Shown here one piece after another: positions 62,579 through 64,000 of a DNA stretch of 64,000 bases. Source of the stretch: Anaerolineaceae bacterium. GTDB lineage: Bacteria > Chloroflexota > Anaerolineae > Aggregatilineales > Phototrophicaceae. The notes below the pieces were generated by a model, which was not told where the DNA came from, did no database searches, and saw only the letters and a program-made list of their open reading frames with translations. Location of the stretch: assembly GCA_020634135.1 (NCBI GenBank), contig JACKCG010000001.1, forward strand, positions 124,001-188,000, read 5' to 3'. Both the position numbers and the translations under genes were made by a program. Each line of letters opens with the position of its first letter. Positions within the stretch are counted from its first letter, which is position 1.

Positions 62579-64000
62579 TCAGTTGACCCGCCGCATAAGA
62601 GCATACGTGCCAAACTGGATTTCCATCTCGAAATTTGCTTCACGCTCCGGCGTATCGTAGATGCCAACCCAGGAAGCAAATGGCCCGATGAGCAGATAGT
62701 CTGGTGATGCTTGTAACAGGTCATAGTTGAAAGCATAAGACTGGTTCTCTGATCGTTGGCGCAGAGTTTTCCACATGACGAGTTGATGGGGCATATGGTA
62801 GTTACGATGTAACCCCCGACCCGTGATTTGCCATTCCCAGGTTTCAACGACGGCTGAGCGATCAACGCGCTGGTCAATATAGGCAATCATCATTTCATCA
62901 TAGGCAGGCTCGTCATAAGTAAGTGTTGGAAGCACATTGGTGAAAAATCCAAATATGAGCAGCGCCCCCAGCGAAATGATATAGACACGTTTTGCCACTT
63001 TCTCAGGTATTGACCATTTACAAACAGCCGCAAACAACAATCCGTACAGGGTTCGTCCGACCAGCAGCAGGCTAATCATCAGCGCACCAAAGATATAGCG
63101 TGGCCAGCCAATTGAGAAAATATAAACCCATATGACTGAGAAGCCTACATATACCGCCAGTGTAGCTTCCAGCCAATGTTTATCCCTTTCATCAGGCGCA
63201 ACAGTGCCGACAACTTTGTAAGCTCTCCGGAACCAGTCCCCTAACCCGATCAGGGGAATTGCCAGGATAATGTACATGCCGCGTGATAGTGTAGAACCTC
63301 TAAGATTGGTGAAAAAGTGGATTTGGATACCGCTAACACTGATAACACTGTTTTCCCACCGGACATCCGCAGGCGATAAGGCCTGTGTGAACACGATCCA
63401 GGCCAAGTAAACACCAACTGCGCCAATGACTGGCAGTAGTAAACGTAGTAAATGGCCTTTGCGCTGTATAGCACGCAGGATAGCGATGAAGATGACTGCG
63501 GGTAAAAACGGGATGATAACCTGGAATTTGGTTAAAAAGCCCAGCCCAGCGAAAAGGCCGGAAGCAAGGGCAAAGACGACTGTTTCGCTGCTCCAGTCAC
63601 GCAGCCATAACAGGATAGCGATCAGCCCGAACATGAAAGCAGGCACTTCACCCAGTATTTGGCGACCTAGCAGCAGCAGGCCAACATCGGACAAGGTAGG
63701 GAATGCCAGAACAAAAGTGGTTATCCATAAGGCTATCTGGCCGCCGTACAGTCTTTCTGAAAGAAAATACAGACAGACGACGGTGACGATGGTGCATAAG
63801 ACAACGATCAACCGCGCTTGCACCAACCCGTTCCCCAAAAGGCTGACGCTCAGTGCTATTGGCAGAACCAATGGCGAGCCAGAAGAGATGGATGCGTCAA
63901 AGAGTTTGACACCCTGGTAGCTAAGTGTTCCATACTGGCCGGTTTCGACAAGGGTAACCGCCGCGTTCAGGGTAAACCCCTCATCTAGCCAGGAAGCCGG
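62579..64000 (-). CDS. GT39-type membrane glycosyltransferase, 5' end outside window
   Basis: The minus-strand frame is open to the window edge, so this is a partial gene of at least 473 residues. The apparent start at 63871 is a TTG inside the protein, not an ATG. Upstream codons read PASWLDEGFTLN near the edge, the acidic DE motif of the PMT/ArnT (GT-C) family, followed by many membrane helices and a C-terminal globular part. It resembles, at a distance, the gene at 41981-43624. It probably transfers a sugar from a lipid carrier on the outside. Confidence 0.75.
   Translation of the reverse strand, partial: PASWLDEGFTLNAAVTLVETGQYGTLSYQGVKLFDASISSGSPLVLPIALSVSLLGNGLVQARLIVVLCTIVTVVCLYFLSERLYGGQIALWITTFVLAFPTLSDVGLLLLGRQILGEVPAFMFGLIAILLWLRDWSSETVVFALASGLFAGLGFLTKFQVIIPFLPAVIFIAILRAIQRKGHLLRLLLPVIGAVGVYLAWIVFTQALSPADVRWENSVISVSGIQIHFFTNLRGSTLSRGMYIILAIPLIGLGDWFRRAYKVVGTVAPDERDKHWLEATLAVYVGFSVIWVYIFSIGWPRYIFGALMISLLLVGRTLYGLLFAAVCKWSIPEKVAKRVYIISLGALLIFGFFTNVLPTLTYDEPAYDEMMIAYIDQRVDRSAVVETWEWQITGRGLHRNYHMPHQLVMWKTLRQRSENQSYAFNYDLLQASPDYLLIGPFASWVGIYDTPEREANFEMEIQFGTYALMRRVN

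Overview
The window looks like a chromosomal segment of an uncultured-type Chloroflexota bacterium, most like Anaerolineae and relatives. The inference rests on moderate GC, secreted proteins with Thr/Pro-rich 'TPT' stalks, an F420-type luciferase-like oxidoreductase, many GNAT acetyltransferases, and short intergenic GC-rich palindromes of the type GTAGGGGC...GCCC. No rRNA, tRNA, CRISPR array, transposase or phage gene was seen. Coding density is high, and most genes sit in short co-directional groups with Shine-Dalgarno sequences. Product calls come from reading motifs in the translations; no database search was possible.

Layout. 1-2.3 kb: end of a beta-propeller protein, a hot-dog thioesterase and a methylase-MazG fusion. 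2.3-5 kb: a palindrome-rich spacer, then an ABC-F ATPase behind a consensus promoter and a leader that reads as a transcription attenuator. 5-10 kb: an SDR enzyme and a minus-strand operon (CNNM/CorC membrane protein, DinB/ClbS-like protein, response regulator, histidine kinase). 10-18.7 kb: ROK kinase, a four-TM protein resembling SLATT/DUF4231, L,D-transpeptidase, GNAT, an S9 peptidase fused to a DUF6884-like domain, an APH-type kinase and two small membrane proteins. 18.8-23.1 kb: a TetR-controlled ABC-2 exporter operon with three paralogous permeases and an operator-like dyad. 23-34 kb: AIM24-type protein, GNATs, ABC-2-like membrane protein, pentapeptide-repeat protein, a HEPN-FHA fusion, SDR/cupin pair, ferritin-like protein, F420-type oxidoreductase and a threonine-dehydrogenase-like SDR.

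34-47.8 kb: recN, a B-box zinc-finger membrane protein, two secreted proteins (one with two tandem solute-binding modules), an isocitrate/isopropylmalate-dehydrogenase-family enzyme, a GT39-type glycosyltransferase, an ArgA-like GNAT, mutS2 and an SPFH protein. 48-54 kb: a 1457-residue kinase-like receptor, then a decayed histidine kinase. 54-64 kb: hydrolase/glyoxalase-like/ArsR operon, class III aminotransferase, HEAT-repeat protein, a GMC oxidoreductase with its Tat-exported small subunit, and a second GT39-type enzyme cut by the window edge.

The best regulatory observation is the ABC-F leader (2979-3259): promoter, 8-codon uORF, a hairpin starting right after its stop codon, and an intrinsic terminator whose stem can instead pair with that hairpin's arm. 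This fits ribosome-stalling control of an antibiotic-protection ATPase. The most unusual proteins are the HEPN-FHA fusion, the S9 peptidase-DUF6884 fusion, the double solute-binding protein without permeases, and the giant kinase-like receptor.
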